This document shows, piece after piece, positions 16,774 to 25,166 of a stretch of 64,000 nucleotides of DNA. The notes beneath the pieces are model-generated. The model made no database searches and was not told the origin of the DNA. It worked only from the letters and a program-made list of their open reading frames with translations. Numbering within the stretch: position 1 is the first letter of the stretch; each line of letters starts with the position of its first letter. Location: positions 1-64,000 of the forward strand of contig JACXWD010000009.1 in NCBI GenBank assembly GCA_014764515.1, read 5' to 3'. Origin of the DNA: Candidatus Polarisedimenticola svalbardensis (lineage in GTDB: Bacteria > Acidobacteriota > Polarisedimenticolia > Polarisedimenticolales > Polarisedimenticolaceae). The position numbers and the translations under genes were made by a program.

Positions 16774-16944
16774 TCACGACCCGGATAAACTACCCACTCG
16801 AACGGCCAGGACTCGTCCATCCAGCCACGTACGGCGCTGTCCAGGCGGCGTCCAGGCCGGACCCATGTCATCAAGATCGCTGCGGGAGAAATCGACCAGG
16901 TCTGCTGAAGCCAGGAGCGTGAAAAGGAGAATGACGACAAGCAT
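16774..16944 (-). CDS. Possible small exported protein (56 aa)
   Basis: The ATG at 16944 is two bases after the SGNH hydrolase stop. The frame starts with a signal-like hydrophobic stretch (LVVILLFTLLASA) and ends at 16774, just before the toxin-antitoxin promoter. The next frame over the same bases also reads like protein at its 3' end (RGWMDESWPFEWVVYPGRE), so the true product may be frameshifted or use the other frame. No family recognised; kept as a weak call because of its tight coupling to the upstream gene. Confidence 0.35.
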   Translation of the reverse strand: MLVVILLFTLLASADLVDFSRSDLDDMGPAWTPPGQRRTWLDGRVLAVRVGSLSGS

Positions 16945-16946
16945 AG

Positions 16947-17657
16947 TCAAGCACCTTCCCGGGAGTTCAGGATGAGCCGTGCGGAGTTGTCGGCCCACGC
17001 GCGGTAAACCTCCGGCCCCGGGTGGAACCCGTCTTCCGCCATGAGGCTCATATCGTTCACGAATTCAAGATCCAGGTACTGAATCCCTGACTCTCCCTGA
17101 AGGTCCTGCTCCAGGGCGGCGTCGAACTGCCTGGCCCTCCGACCCAGGTACCATCGCAGCGGCTGCGGGAGTGCGGGGAAATTCGCCATGGGCGGGAGTC
17201 CGGAGATGATCAGCCGGTTGATGCCGAAAGACTCCCGAAGAACTTCCCGCAATCGACGCTGGCGCTGCCGCCAAGCGGTGAGCCCCCCGTTGGCGATAAC
17301 GTCATTGACCCCAAGGGAGGTGACGGCAACGTCGTAATCTTCAGATTCCATTCCGGCTATACGCTCCAGGGTTGCTGCCGTCGTCGCCCCGGAGACCGCT
17401 TCAAGCCGCCACTGGACGCAGTACCGTTCCGAGAGGATTCCGACCAGCAACCCCGCAAGGGCATGATCCTGATGAGCGACCCCGACGCCTGCCGCAGCCG
17501 AATCACCCAGAACCAGCAATCGCAGCTTCTCACCGGTGCCGGCGACTCCGCTGCGGGGACCTGCAGCTTCCGGAAGAGCCGGAATCGTCTTCCGCACCCA
17601 CATGCCCTGGAGCAATAGCAGCGGTCCAAGAATGATCGTCGCCAGAAGATGCACCAA
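16947..17657 (-). CDS. SGNH/GDSL-type hydrolase
   Basis: A 236-residue lipase/esterase-like hydrolase. Block I is seen as VLGDSAAAGVG (catalytic Ser), block III as LGVNDV (Asn of the oxyanion hole) and block V as DGFHPGPEVY (Asp and His), so the full SGNH set is present. The N-terminus has a hydrophobic segment (about residues 2-18) that could be a signal anchor. The start is a TTG at 17657 (or GTG three bases on), preceded by AAGGGG. Substrate unknown; such enzymes deacylate lipids, peptidoglycan O-acetyl groups or polysaccharide esters. Confidence 0.87.
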   Translation of the reverse strand: MVHLLATIILGPLLLLQGMWVRKTIPALPEAAGPRSGVAGTGEKLRLLVLGDSAAAGVGVAHQDHALAGLLVGILSERYCVQWRLEAVSGATTAATLERIAGMESEDYDVAVTSLGVNDVIANGGLTAWRQRQRRLREVLRESFGINRLIISGLPPMANFPALPQPLRWYLGRRARQFDAALEQDLQGESGIQYLDLEFVNDMSLMAEDGFHPGPEVYRAWADNSARLILNSREGA

Positions 17658-17668
17658 ATCTCAGCCCC

Positions 17669-17836
17669 TTACGACCCGTTCCGGATCAGGACAATTACGG
17701 CATAGACGAAGCCCAGAACCCGGCTTTCGTCAGGGGAGACCACGGTGTATGTGAAGCTGGACCGCCGCTCCCGGCGCTTCTCTTCAAGGGAGAAGGACGC
17801 CGTGGGCCAGCCGTCACCTTCCGGAGTGGCACCGGC
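17669..17836 (-). pseudogene. Remnant of an acetyltransferase-like gene
   Basis: The 170 bp between the ankyrin lipoprotein and the SGNH hydrolase encode an open frame that reads like a protein fragment (GWPTASFSLEEKRRERRSSFTYTVVSPDESRVLGFVYA) ending in a TAA at 17669. It has no ATG, GTG or TTG at its 5' end, where it runs into a stop beside the ankyrin gene. The FTYTVVSPDESRVLGFVYA block resembles the start of the central strands of GNAT acetyltransferases. I read it as a fragment left by deletion; the family assignment is tentative. Confidence 0.35.
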
Positions 17837-17838
17837 TC

Positions 17839-18342
17839 TTATTCCGTCAGCTCACTCCCTATTTTGGCGCCGACGGACGTCAGGTAATCTGCGACGTCCT
17901 GGTGCCCATCGCTGATCGCCCGGTCCAACGGTGTGTTCCCGGCCACGCTCACCATATCGACAGTGGCGCCCTTCCCGACCAGCTGTCTGGCCACTTCCAT
18001 CTGGCCCTGCCATGCGGCCCAATGCAGCGCCGTCAACCCCTGGGCATCCACCGCATCGATCTCTGCACCGTTGTCCAGTAACAAGGTGACCACATCGGTA
18101 TTGCCGCTGAGCGCCGCCCAGTGGATCGGTCTCTCGTCGTTGGTGCCGTTGATCCTGGAATGGACCAACGAAGCGTCCTCCACCAGCATCGTTTTCATCT
18201 CGGCAAGACCGCTCATGGCGGCCAGCGACCCGAACTGCTTCTGCAGCGCCTCTGATGCGGTGCATTCGGGGGCACCGGCCCCGCCGCAACCGGCAACAGC
18301 CAGCATCAGGAAGATAACCGTTGCATACATTGACTTGCTCAT
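17839..18342 (-). CDS. Ankyrin-repeat lipoprotein
   Basis: A 167-residue protein with a lipoprotein signal (LMLAVAGC, cleaved before Cys at about residue 19) and about three ankyrin repeats: DERPIHWAALSGNTDVVTLLLDNGAEID, GLTALHWAAWQGQMEVARQLVGKGATVD and GNTPLDRAISDGHQDVADYLTSVGAKI. It is expected to be anchored to a membrane facing the periplasm and to bind a partner protein. An in-frame ATG at 18360 would add six residues that spoil the signal peptide, so 18342 is preferred. No partner can be named from the neighbours. Confidence 0.85.
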   Translation of the reverse strand: MSKSMYATVIFLMLAVAGCGGAGAPECTASEALQKQFGSLAAMSGLAEMKTMLVEDASLVHSRINGTNDERPIHWAALSGNTDVVTLLLDNGAEIDAVDAQGLTALHWAAWQGQMEVARQLVGKGATVDMVSVAGNTPLDRAISDGHQDVADYLTSVGAKIGSELTE

Positions 18343-18418
18343 GATATCCCCCACCGTCATCCGGATCGTTCGGTTGATTCAAATATCTGAATGAGTCGAT
18401 TGTAACGCGGGAACGGCA

Positions 18419-18568
18419 TCATTCGGAAGCTTCTCCGAGCAGTTCCTCGATGTCCCGGATCGAAGGGAGCGCAGCTTCAAAAGGAAGTCCTGCAGGTACC
18501 GGCGCCATCGCCGCCAGGAGGGCAAAGGCGCAGATCAGGATACTTCGGGCTTTATGGCTCAACGGCAC
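18419..18568 (-). CDS. Small secreted protein (49 aa)
   Basis: A GTG at 18568 opens a 49-codon frame with a standard signal peptide (ARSILICAFALLAAMAPVPAG) followed by only about 25 mature residues ending in IRDIEELLGEASE. It overlaps the 3' end of the DUF4242 gene by 17 bp. The signal-like sequence and amphipathic tail suggest a real short product, but no family is recognised and length alone is weak evidence. Confidence 0.4.
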   Translation of the reverse strand: MPLSHKARSILICAFALLAAMAPVPAGLPFEAALPSIRDIEELLGEASE

Positions 18569-18839
18569 ATCCCGCAGTCGTAGGATCGATGACCTTGCTC
18601 ACTTCCGAAATTTTGGTCGCCGGGAATCCGCTCAACTCAGCATGCTTATGGACCATGGCCTCATCCTTGGCCAGATAGATACAAAAGGTCTTGTCCCGCG
18701 TCACATAAGATTCAATCCATTGAATATCCGGCGCCAGTTGAGCCAAAGCCTGATTGGACCGGATGGCTGCAGCCTTGAGGTCTTCGGCTGAGGCTATTCC
18801 GATGCTCGGGAGATCACGTTCGATCAGGTAACGCTGCAT
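18552..18839 (-). CDS. DUF4242 (SCO4226-like) small protein
   Basis: A 95-residue protein matching the DUF4242 layout: YLIERDLPSIG at the start, a helical AEDLKAAAIRSNQALAQL segment, then WIESYVTRDKTFCIYLAKDEAMVHKHAELSGFPATKISEV, the typical ferredoxin-like beta strands with the VHKHAELSGFPA block. One family member (SCO4226) binds nickel; the role of the family is otherwise unknown. GGAG precedes the ATG. The neighbours do not suggest a process. Confidence 0.8.
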   Translation of the reverse strand: MQRYLIERDLPSIGIASAEDLKAAAIRSNQALAQLAPDIQWIESYVTRDKTFCIYLAKDEAMVHKHAELSGFPATKISEVSKVIDPTTAGCAVEP

Positions 18840-18886
18840 TGAGTATTTCTCCGTTTATTGTTCTGTTTCGCCAGCCGCTCACACTT

Positions 18887-18967
18887 CTAAGGCCAGAGCG
18901 AATACACATAGAAACACCAGCCTATGACAAGAAACCATACGATTACAACCACGCCGGCCACAATCAT
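18887..18967 (-). CDS. Possible single-helix membrane peptide (26 aa)
   Basis: The ATG at 18967 overlaps the downstream TGA (18964-18966) of the interrupted methyltransferase reading frame as ATGA. The 26 codons are almost entirely hydrophobic (VAGVVVIVWFLVIGWCFYVYS), a clear transmembrane helix ending in WP. The overlap suggests translational coupling to a full-length methyltransferase. Small size means it could be chance. Confidence 0.35.
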   Translation of the reverse strand: MIVAGVVVIVWFLVIGWCFYVYSLWP

Positions 18968-19029
18968 CCGACCTTTGGGATTCGCCAAGGCAAAAGCATG
19001 GGAACGTTCCTCTGGTACTCAGCGTACGC

Positions 19030-19695
19030 CTAGCCAAACTCTGAAACGAGATCCCGCTCCTCAAGAACAGTGCCGGCGAAAACCCAGATCGAGAATGTGA
19101 TGTTGAGCAACAGGCGATCCGGCGATACGTCCGGGAAGCTCCAGAGAAGGACAAGGGCGAATGAATACAGGGGATGACGAACATACTTGTACGGCCCCCG
19201 GACCATAAACTTTGCGGCGCGGAGCTTACGGCTTCCAAGGTAAGCTTTTATAGGCTGAATCCCAAACCCGTCAAAGGATCCGAGTGCCTTCACGCCCCAC
19301 ACAAAACCGGCGAGGCCGCCCAGGAAGGCTGCTCGCAGTAGCCAGCGTGCGGCGCCCTGGGCGCTGAACAGTATTGATGTGGGCTGCCAGATAATAACCA
19401 GCGCTATCAGTAGAACTCCGGACACAATCGCATAGATAGCTCGATGGAGGTAGGCCGGCACAAAGGAGCCTAGCCGATCCTGAAAGGACCTCCTGACCAT
19501 CACGCTGTGCTGAGTGAAGAACAGCAGGCAGAGAGCGATGTCGATCCCCAACGCCGCGTTGACCGGTCCGTCAAGAGTGAATAGACGGAGTGGCCCTCGA
19601 AAAAGGAACACTGCAAAAAGCGCCAATGAGCCGCCACCGAATACAACGGCCGCAATCATCAGGAACCTCACGGGCAATTCCGATCGACCTTTCAT
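19030..19695 (-). CDS. NnrU/isoprenylcysteine methyltransferase-like membrane protein, cut by an amber codon
   Basis: A polytopic membrane protein with about six helices and the phospholipid/isoprenylcysteine methyltransferase signature GPYKYVRHPLYSFALVLLWS and EERDLVSEFG near the end. Relatives include methanethiol S-methyltransferase and NnrU. The frame stops at TAG (19030-19032), yet the codons after it continue the family's usual C-terminus (AYAEYQRNVPMLLPW) for 21 residues to a TGA at 18964. A GAG-to-TAG change would explain this. The truncated product lacks the last conserved block. The start at 19695 (MKGRSELPVRF) is preferred over a longer frame that overlaps the divergent epimerase gene. 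Confidence 0.75.
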   Translation of the reverse strand: MKGRSELPVRFLMIAAVVFGGGSLALFAVFLFRGPLRLFTLDGPVNAALGIDIALCLLFFTQHSVMVRRSFQDRLGSFVPAYLHRAIYAIVSGVLLIALVIIWQPTSILFSAQGAARWLLRAAFLGGLAGFVWGVKALGSFDGFGIQPIKAYLGSRKLRAAKFMVRGPYKYVRHPLYSFALVLLWSFPDVSPDRLLLNITFSIWVFAGTVLEERDLVSEFG

Positions 19696-19795
19696 TCCAG
19701 CGCTCTCAATCCGTCTAACTACCCTGAGTATACTGCGAGAGAAAATGTGAAGTGCACCGGAGCGGGTCACAAGAAAAATGTGGTAAAACGTCTTT

Positions 19796-20707
19796 ATGAA
19801 CGTTCTGATCACCGGCGCCACAGGACTTGTGGGGCGCAATCTGTCGAAGCTGCTCACAGGAAAGGGGCACTCCGTGGTTCCCCTGGTGAGGGGGAAACGG
19901 CAGGCGGGGTTGCCGTGGTGGGATCCGGCGGGCGGGAAAATAGATCTGTCCCCCTGCAAGCACCTGGATGCGGTGGTTCATCTGGCTGGGGAGAATGTAG
20001 CCGGTCGCTGGACGGAGAAACGGAAGAAGAACATTCGGGACAGCCGGGTGGATGGGACGAAGCTGCTTGCTGAAGCGTTGGCTGCCTTGCGGTCCCCTCC
20101 CCGCACCTTCCTGCAGGCGTCGGCGGTCGGGTACTACGGTAATCGTGGGGATGAGATGCTGGATGAGGGGTCGGATTCCGGTTCCGGCTTTTTGGCCGAC
20201 ACCTGCGTCGCCTGGGAGGCGGCGGGAGAAGCTGCCGAAATGGCCAGGATACGGCGTGTGCGGATGCGGATCGGGGTGGTGCTGACCCCGGAAGGCGGCG
20301 CACTGAAAAGGATGTTGCCTCCGTTCCGGTTTGGGCTGGGCGGCCCGGTGGGGAGCGGCCGACAGTATGTGCCGTGGATCAGCCTCCATGATGTTGTCTC
20401 GGCCATTGAATTCCTGCTCACCGATTCTGCCGTTTCCGGTGTGGTCAACCTGACGGCGCCGGTGCCGGCGACCCAGAAGGAGATGGCCGGGGCACTGGGT
20501 CGTTCATTGAACCGTCCGGCGTTCCTGCCGTTGCCGGCGTTCGTGGTGGAGAAACTGTTCGGGGAGATGGGGAAAGATCTGCTGCTGTCGTCCACCCGGG
20601 CTCTGCCGAAGCGGTTGATGGAGGCCGGGTTCGATTTCAGGGATTCTTCTCTCGATGATTCGATGTCCCGGATACTGGCCACGCCGCCACCAGCAGCGCA
20701 ACCGTAA
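19796..20707 (+). CDS. TIGR01777 family NAD(P)-dependent epimerase (YfcH-like)
   Basis: A 303-residue extended SDR with NVLITGATGLVGRNLSKLL at the nucleotide fold, VVHLAGENVAGRWT, the QASAVGYYG block that holds the catalytic Ser and Tyr region, and the C-terminal domain (LPLPAFVVEKLFGEM) seen in YfcH and SulA-type proteins. Substrates are not known for the family. Ribosome site weak. Its last 71 bp overlap the 3' end of the symporter gene on the other strand; both C-termini look intact there. Confidence 0.88.
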   Translation: MNVLITGATGLVGRNLSKLLTGKGHSVVPLVRGKRQAGLPWWDPAGGKIDLSPCKHLDAVVHLAGENVAGRWTEKRKKNIRDSRVDGTKLLAEALAALRSPPRTFLQASAVGYYGNRGDEMLDEGSDSGSGFLADTCVAWEAAGEAAEMARIRRVRMRIGVVLTPEGGALKRMLPPFRFGLGGPVGSGRQYVPWISLHDVVSAIEFLLTDSAVSGVVNLTAPVPATQKEMAGALGRSLNRPAFLPLPAFVVEKLFGEMGKDLLLSSTRALPKRLMEAGFDFRDSSLDDSMSRILATPPPAAQP

Positions 20708-22088
20708 ACGGAACCACCCGCTCCAGCACCGGCCCCCAGGTTCCTGCAACACCTGTGCTCTTGATCGCCACTCCGGTAATCGCCAGGATCAATCCCGTTG
20801 CCATGGCTGCCAGGGTTTTCCCCGGCGGCACCGGCCCTTTGATGACGGTAACCAACAGGAGTGGTCCGAAAGCGGCTCCCAGCGCGGACCAGGCGACCAG
20901 CACCGGAGAAAAGATCTGTTGGGGCCCGTAAAGTGCGGTCAGGATTGCGGCTATGGATAGGGACAGTACGGTGATCCGGGACCACAGCAAGGTTTTCCTG
21001 TTGTCGCCGCCACCTATCCCCAGGTCGTGGGTCAGGGCGGAACCGGCGACCAGAAGCTGGCTGTCTGCCGTGGACATGATCGCCGACAGCACTGCGGCCA
21101 CCATCACCCCGGCCAGGATCGGCGGGAACAGGGCGTCGGTGGCAGCCAGGAAAACCACTTCACGGTCTGCCAGGTACGGGAGCAGGATGCGGCCACACAA
21201 CCCCAGCGTGATCATGCCGGTGTAGACCAGCACCGCCCAGGTCATCGCCACTCGGCGGGCGGTGATCATGGCGCTGTCCCCTGCCCGCAGCGCCATGAAC
21301 CGGTTGACCACGTGGGGCTGCCCCGGATATCCGAGACCGATCCCCAGCAGTCCGGCGATGAACCCGATCGCCGCCGCCGCTCCCATGTTCCCGAACGGGG
21401 AGGCGAATCCTTCGATCGGGACCGCCTGAAGCGATCGGAATAGTTCCATCGGCCCGCCGACGGCAACCAGGGCGGCCAGCGGCAGAGCGACGGACGTAGC
21501 CGCCATCACCAGGCCTTGGAGAGTGTCGGTCACCGAGACTGCCCAGAAGCCTCCGATCAGCGTGTACAGCACCACGATGGCGCTGCCCAGGAGGATCGCT
21601 TCCGTCGCTCCGATATCGAAGGTTTCCGCAAAGGTCTTGCCGGCGCCCTGGAACTGGGAAGCGACATAAAGGGTCAGGAAAACAATAACGATGGCGGAGG
21701 CCAGGTAGATGATCGGTTTGCGGTACGGCGTTCCCACCGGACCGGCCAGGAAGCCGGTCACCGTGATGGAGCCGTTGCGGCGGGCGGCTTCTCTCAGTCT
21801 CGGCGCAAGGACGTACCAGTTCAGAAGGAACCCTCCGACGCAGCCCGGGAACAGCCAGATCGCCGACAGGCCGAACCCGAAGGCAAATCCGGAAACGCCC
21901 AGCAAGGTCCAGGCCGAGGAGGAACTGGCGGAAGCGCTCAGGGCGGCCACCCACGGGCCGAGCCTGCGGCCTCCCAGGTAATAGTCTTCCGCGGAACGGG
22001 TTCTTCGTGACGCCCAGACCCCGATTCCGATCAGAATCAGCTTGTACGCCACCAGGGTGGCCAGGATTGCGGCGGTTCTGGACATCAT
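20637..22088 (-). CDS. Sodium:solute symporter (SSS family, PutP-like)
   Basis: A 483-residue membrane protein with about 13 hydrophobic helices. The start (ASRRTRSAEDYYLGGRRLGPWVAALSASASSSSAWTLLG) is the characteristic first loop and helix of SSS transporters, and the Na+-site region is seen at VAAVLSAIMSTADSQLLVAGSAL. Sequence GYPGQPHVVNRFMA is typical of the proline/PutP branch, so an amino or organic acid is likely; the exact solute is not readable. ATG at 22088 is divergent from the secreted hydrolase gene. The C-terminal end overlaps the epimerase gene in opposite orientation. Confidence 0.9.
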   Translation of the reverse strand: MMSRTAAILATLVAYKLILIGIGVWASRRTRSAEDYYLGGRRLGPWVAALSASASSSSAWTLLGVSGFAFGFGLSAIWLFPGCVGGFLLNWYVLAPRLREAARRNGSITVTGFLAGPVGTPYRKPIIYLASAIVIVFLTLYVASQFQGAGKTFAETFDIGATEAILLGSAIVVLYTLIGGFWAVSVTDTLQGLVMAATSVALPLAALVAVGGPMELFRSLQAVPIEGFASPFGNMGAAAAIGFIAGLLGIGLGYPGQPHVVNRFMALRAGDSAMITARRVAMTWAVLVYTGMITLGLCGRILLPYLADREVVFLAATDALFPPILAGVMVAAVLSAIMSTADSQLLVAGSALTHDLGIGGGDNRKTLLWSRITVLSLSIAAILTALYGPQQIFSPVLVAWSALGAAFGPLLLVTVIKGPVPPGKTLAAMATGLILAITGVAIKSTGVAGTWGPVLERVVPFTVALLVAAWPVSGTSNHREKNP

Positions 22089-22182
22089 TCGGGAATATTA
22101 AGCGACTTTGTCCAGAATAGGATCGCCGCCCGCGTGTAATCTGGTATCGAAGCCGGGGCCACACCCGGATCTGGAGACCACT

Positions 22183-23928
22183 ATGCGGAAACTGTCGATC
22201 CTGTTGCCGATTTTGCTGATCCTGTGCCTGCCGATGATGGCCGGCGAAACGGACCCCATGGCGGAAAAGGCCAAGGCGTTCGGTCAAAGCTTCATCGACG
22301 GCAACCACGCCGCCATGGACGAAATGATGGCCCCCGAAATGCAGGAGGCGATGACCGAAGCGGTCACCGCAGACATTCGGAAGCAGATGCTGGGCGAAGG
22401 TGCGTTCAAGTCCCTGGGGGAGCCATGGCTTGAGGAGGTCTCCGAAGGGTACAGACGCTACCGGGTTCCGCTGCACCTGGATGGTGTGTCGTACGACATG
22501 AGGATCGTGTTCGCTTCGGAAGGGCTGGTCGCCGGCTTTTTCCGGACCACCCACACCGAACCGACTAAAGACAAGGTTGCGAAGAAGCAGAAGGAAGCCC
22601 CCGACTACCTCGGCCACTGGGAAGGCGACATCGTCATCCCCGGCGGCAAGCTCGGTGTACTGGTGGACCTGAAATACTCCGACGGGTACTGGTCCGGCAG
22701 CATCGACATTCCGATGCAGGGCGCCAAAGGTCTGGTGCTGAACGGATTCGAAATCCTGGAAGACGGCGGGATCAAGTTCTCCATCGCCGACGTTCCCGGG
22801 AACCCGACCTTCAACGGCACTCTCGCGGACGGCACACTCAAAGGTAGTTTTGTCCAGGCCGGTGCGGAGATGTCGTTCGAGCTGAAGCGGGGGGAAGCAC
22901 CACCGGCGAAACGACCCCAGACACCGAAGGCGCCGTACCCGTATCTCGAGGAGGAGGTAACCTTCGAGAACGGTGACGTCACCCTGGCCGGCACCCTGAC
23001 CGTTCCCGAAGGGGACGGTCCGTTCCCGGCTGTGGCGCTGGTTTCAGGCAGCGGCCCCCAGGATCGCAACGAAGAGATCTTCGAGCACAAGCCGTTCATG
23101 GTCCTGGCCGACCACCTGACCCGGGCCGGCATTGCGGTGCTGCGCTACGACGACCGGGGGACCGGTGAATCCAGCGGTATGTTCGGGACAGCCACCTCCG
23201 AGAGTTTCATGACCGACGCCCTGGCGGCCATCCGGTTCCTGTCGGAAGACGGCCGGATCCACAAGAAGAAAATCGGCATCGCCGGTCACAGCGAGGGCGG
23301 CCTCATCGCCCCCATGGCGGCGGCCCGATCGAAGGATGTGGCGTTCATCGTGATCATGGCAGGACCCGGTGTACCGGGAAAAGAGATCCTGGTGCGGCAG
23401 GTCGGCCTGCTGACCAAGGCCGCCGGGGTAGACGACGACACCATCACATCCATCCAGTCGGGCCAGCAGAAGGCGCTGGACCTGGTCACCGCCGACGCCG
23501 ACATGGATACCATCAGGGCACAGATCAAAAAGCTGGTGGAGACCCAGATGGGTGAAGGGGCCGACGGCCTGGAGCAGGCCGTGGACAAGTCGATGGCCGA
23601 ACTGACCTCGCCCTGGTTCCGGTATTTCCTGGGTTACGACCCCCGGCCGGACCTCCGGAAACTGAAGAAAATCCCGGTGCTGGCCCTGAACGGCGAGAAG
23701 GACCTGCAGGTCGATCCGAAACAGAACCTTCCGGAGATCGAGAAGGCGCTGAAGAAGGCGAAGAACAAGGATGTCACCATTGTGGAACTGCCGTCCCTGA
23801 ACCATCTGTTCCAGACGGCGGATTCCGGCGCGGTCTCCGAGTACTACACCATCGAGGAGACCATGAGCCCGGCCGCTCTCGACCTGATCAGGGACTGGAT
23901 CGTGGAACGGTTCGGACCGAAGAGCTAA
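22183..23928 (+). CDS. Secreted alpha/beta hydrolase with N-terminal DUF3887-like domain
   Basis: A 581-residue exported hydrolase. Signal peptide at about 1-20 (ILLPILLILCLPMMAG), a cone-like domain of about 110 residues similar to DUF3887 (FIDGNHAAMDEMMAPEMQ), a beta-rich middle domain, then an alpha/beta hydrolase from about residue 255. The nucleophile elbow is GHSEGG, the acid is in LNGEKDLQVDP and the histidine in LNHLFQ, so the triad is complete. Dipeptide- or ester-hydrolysing relatives are common in soil Acidobacteriota. The ATG at 22183 follows CTGGAG; a longer frame from 22108 has no signal peptide and is rejected. Its stop overlaps the LeuA-like gene stop by 4 bp. Confidence 0.85.
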   Translation: MRKLSILLPILLILCLPMMAGETDPMAEKAKAFGQSFIDGNHAAMDEMMAPEMQEAMTEAVTADIRKQMLGEGAFKSLGEPWLEEVSEGYRRYRVPLHLDGVSYDMRIVFASEGLVAGFFRTTHTEPTKDKVAKKQKEAPDYLGHWEGDIVIPGGKLGVLVDLKYSDGYWSGSIDIPMQGAKGLVLNGFEILEDGGIKFSIADVPGNPTFNGTLADGTLKGSFVQAGAEMSFELKRGEAPPAKRPQTPKAPYPYLEEEVTFENGDVTLAGTLTVPEGDGPFPAVALVSGSGPQDRNEEIFEHKPFMVLADHLTRAGIAVLRYDDRGTGESSGMFGTATSESFMTDALAAIRFLSEDGRIHKKKIGIAGHSEGGLIAPMAAARSKDVAFIVIMAGPGVPGKEILVRQVGLLTKAAGVDDDTITSIQSGQQKALDLVTADADMDTIRAQIKKLVETQMGEGADGLEQAVDKSMAELTSPWFRYFLGYDPRPDLRKLKKIPVLALNGEKDLQVDPKQNLPEIEKALKKAKNKDVTIVELPSLNHLFQTADSGAVSEYYTIEETMSPAALDLIRDWIVERFGPKS

Positions 23929-25166
23929 CGGGTCGCCTTTTTCACAACCGACAGGATCTCTTCCTCATCCAGGACCTTGGCCGACTTCTTGGCCAGGGTC
24001 AGGACCGCGTCGATGACGTCCTGCTCGAAAGGCAGGGACCTGGTCTTCAGGTAGTGGATGACGTTGGAGGCGCCGGACATGTGGCCGACCTCGATCTCCT
24101 GGGTCCGGCCGATCCAGCTGGCCGGCACCCCGGAATAGACCCGGTCCGCCAGCCAGTCGTCCCCTTTGCGCTGGGCCTTGATCACTGCCGCCGAATGAAC
24201 GCCGGTGGCGGTGCGGAACGCGTCGGCGCCGACGATCGGCGCATTCACCGGAACCGGAACCTCCACAGCCCGTGACACTGCTTCCACGTACTCCGGGAGG
24301 TGGGTCAGGTCGTCGTCTCGCAGTCCCAGGAGTTTCAGGTTCACCAGGATCTGCTCCATCGGTGTGTTGCCGACCCGTTCACCGATCCCCAGGGCGGTGC
24401 CGTGGACCCGGGTGGCGCCGGCCTGGATCGCCGCCAGGGTGTTGGCCAGTCCCAGGCCCCGGTCGCTGTGACCGTGCCAGTCGATGCCGACCTCTTCGGC
24501 GCCCAGATCCTTGAGGAGTTTTTTGACCCAGGAGGTCAGGTTCATCACACCTTCGGGAACGGCGGCCCCCACCGTATCGCACAGGCAGACCCGTTTCGTT
24601 CCGGCCTCCACGGCGCCCCCCAGCAGCACCCGCAGATGTTCCGGCGAGGAACGCACCGTGTCTTCCGTGACGTACATGACGTCCAGCCCTTCCCGAACGG
24701 CGAAACAAATCGCCTCCCGGGTGTGGCGCAGGATATGTTCTATGTCCCAGGCTTCTGCGTACTGGCGGATCGGCGAGCTGCCGATGAACACGCAGGCCTC
24801 GATGCCGATACCGACCTTCTGGGAGACCTCAGCCATCGGCTGGATGTCCACCAGCAGGGTCCGGCCGGCACAGTTGGGACGGATCCTGAGATCGTTGTCC
24901 ACGATCTCCCGGCACAACCTTTCAACCGCTTCCCGCTGCCGTTTCCCGGCGCCGGGGAGCCCGACGTCGGCAGTTTCGATACCCAGGCTGTTCATCAGGT
25001 TGAGGATTTCGACCTTGTCTTCAAGTTCCGGATCGGTCACCGACGGGGACTGCAGGCCGTCCCGCAAGGTCTCGTCGTCCAGCATGACGCCGGGGGTGCC
25101 GTCGTAGCGGTTGGGGCCGTCCTCCGCCCAGTCGTAGACCAGGCTTTTCTCGTCTTCGAGGTTCAC
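23925..25166 (-). CDS. LeuA/homocitrate synthase-like DRE-TIM metallolyase, last gene of the bcr operon
   Basis: A 413-residue DRE-TIM barrel enzyme: DDETLRDGLQSPS holds the D-R pair, DVGLPGAG and the metal-binding HGHSD (WHGHSDRGLGLANT) are present, and GTALGIGERVGNTPMEQI is the conserved segment of isopropylmalate/homocitrate synthases. It lacks the C-terminal LeuA allosteric domain, so it is probably not the main leucine enzyme. Related proteins condense acetyl-CoA with a 2-oxo acid or cleave HMG-CoA-like substrates; Re-citrate synthase also belongs here. The ATG overlaps the TPR gene stop (ATGA), joining it to the benzoyl-CoA operon. Its role in that pathway is unknown. Confidence 0.8.
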   Translation of the reverse strand: MNLEDEKSLVYDWAEDGPNRYDGTPGVMLDDETLRDGLQSPSVTDPELEDKVEILNLMNSLGIETADVGLPGAGKRQREAVERLCREIVDNDLRIRPNCAGRTLLVDIQPMAEVSQKVGIGIEACVFIGSSPIRQYAEAWDIEHILRHTREAICFAVREGLDVMYVTEDTVRSSPEHLRVLLGGAVEAGTKRVCLCDTVGAAVPEGVMNLTSWVKKLLKDLGAEEVGIDWHGHSDRGLGLANTLAAIQAGATRVHGTALGIGERVGNTPMEQILVNLKLLGLRDDDLTHLPEYVEAVSRAVEVPVPVNAPIVGADAFRTATGVHSAAVIKAQRKGDDWLADRVYSGVPASWIGRTQEIEVGHMSGASNVIHYLKTRSLPFEQDVIDAVLTLAKKSAKVLDEEEILSVVKKATR

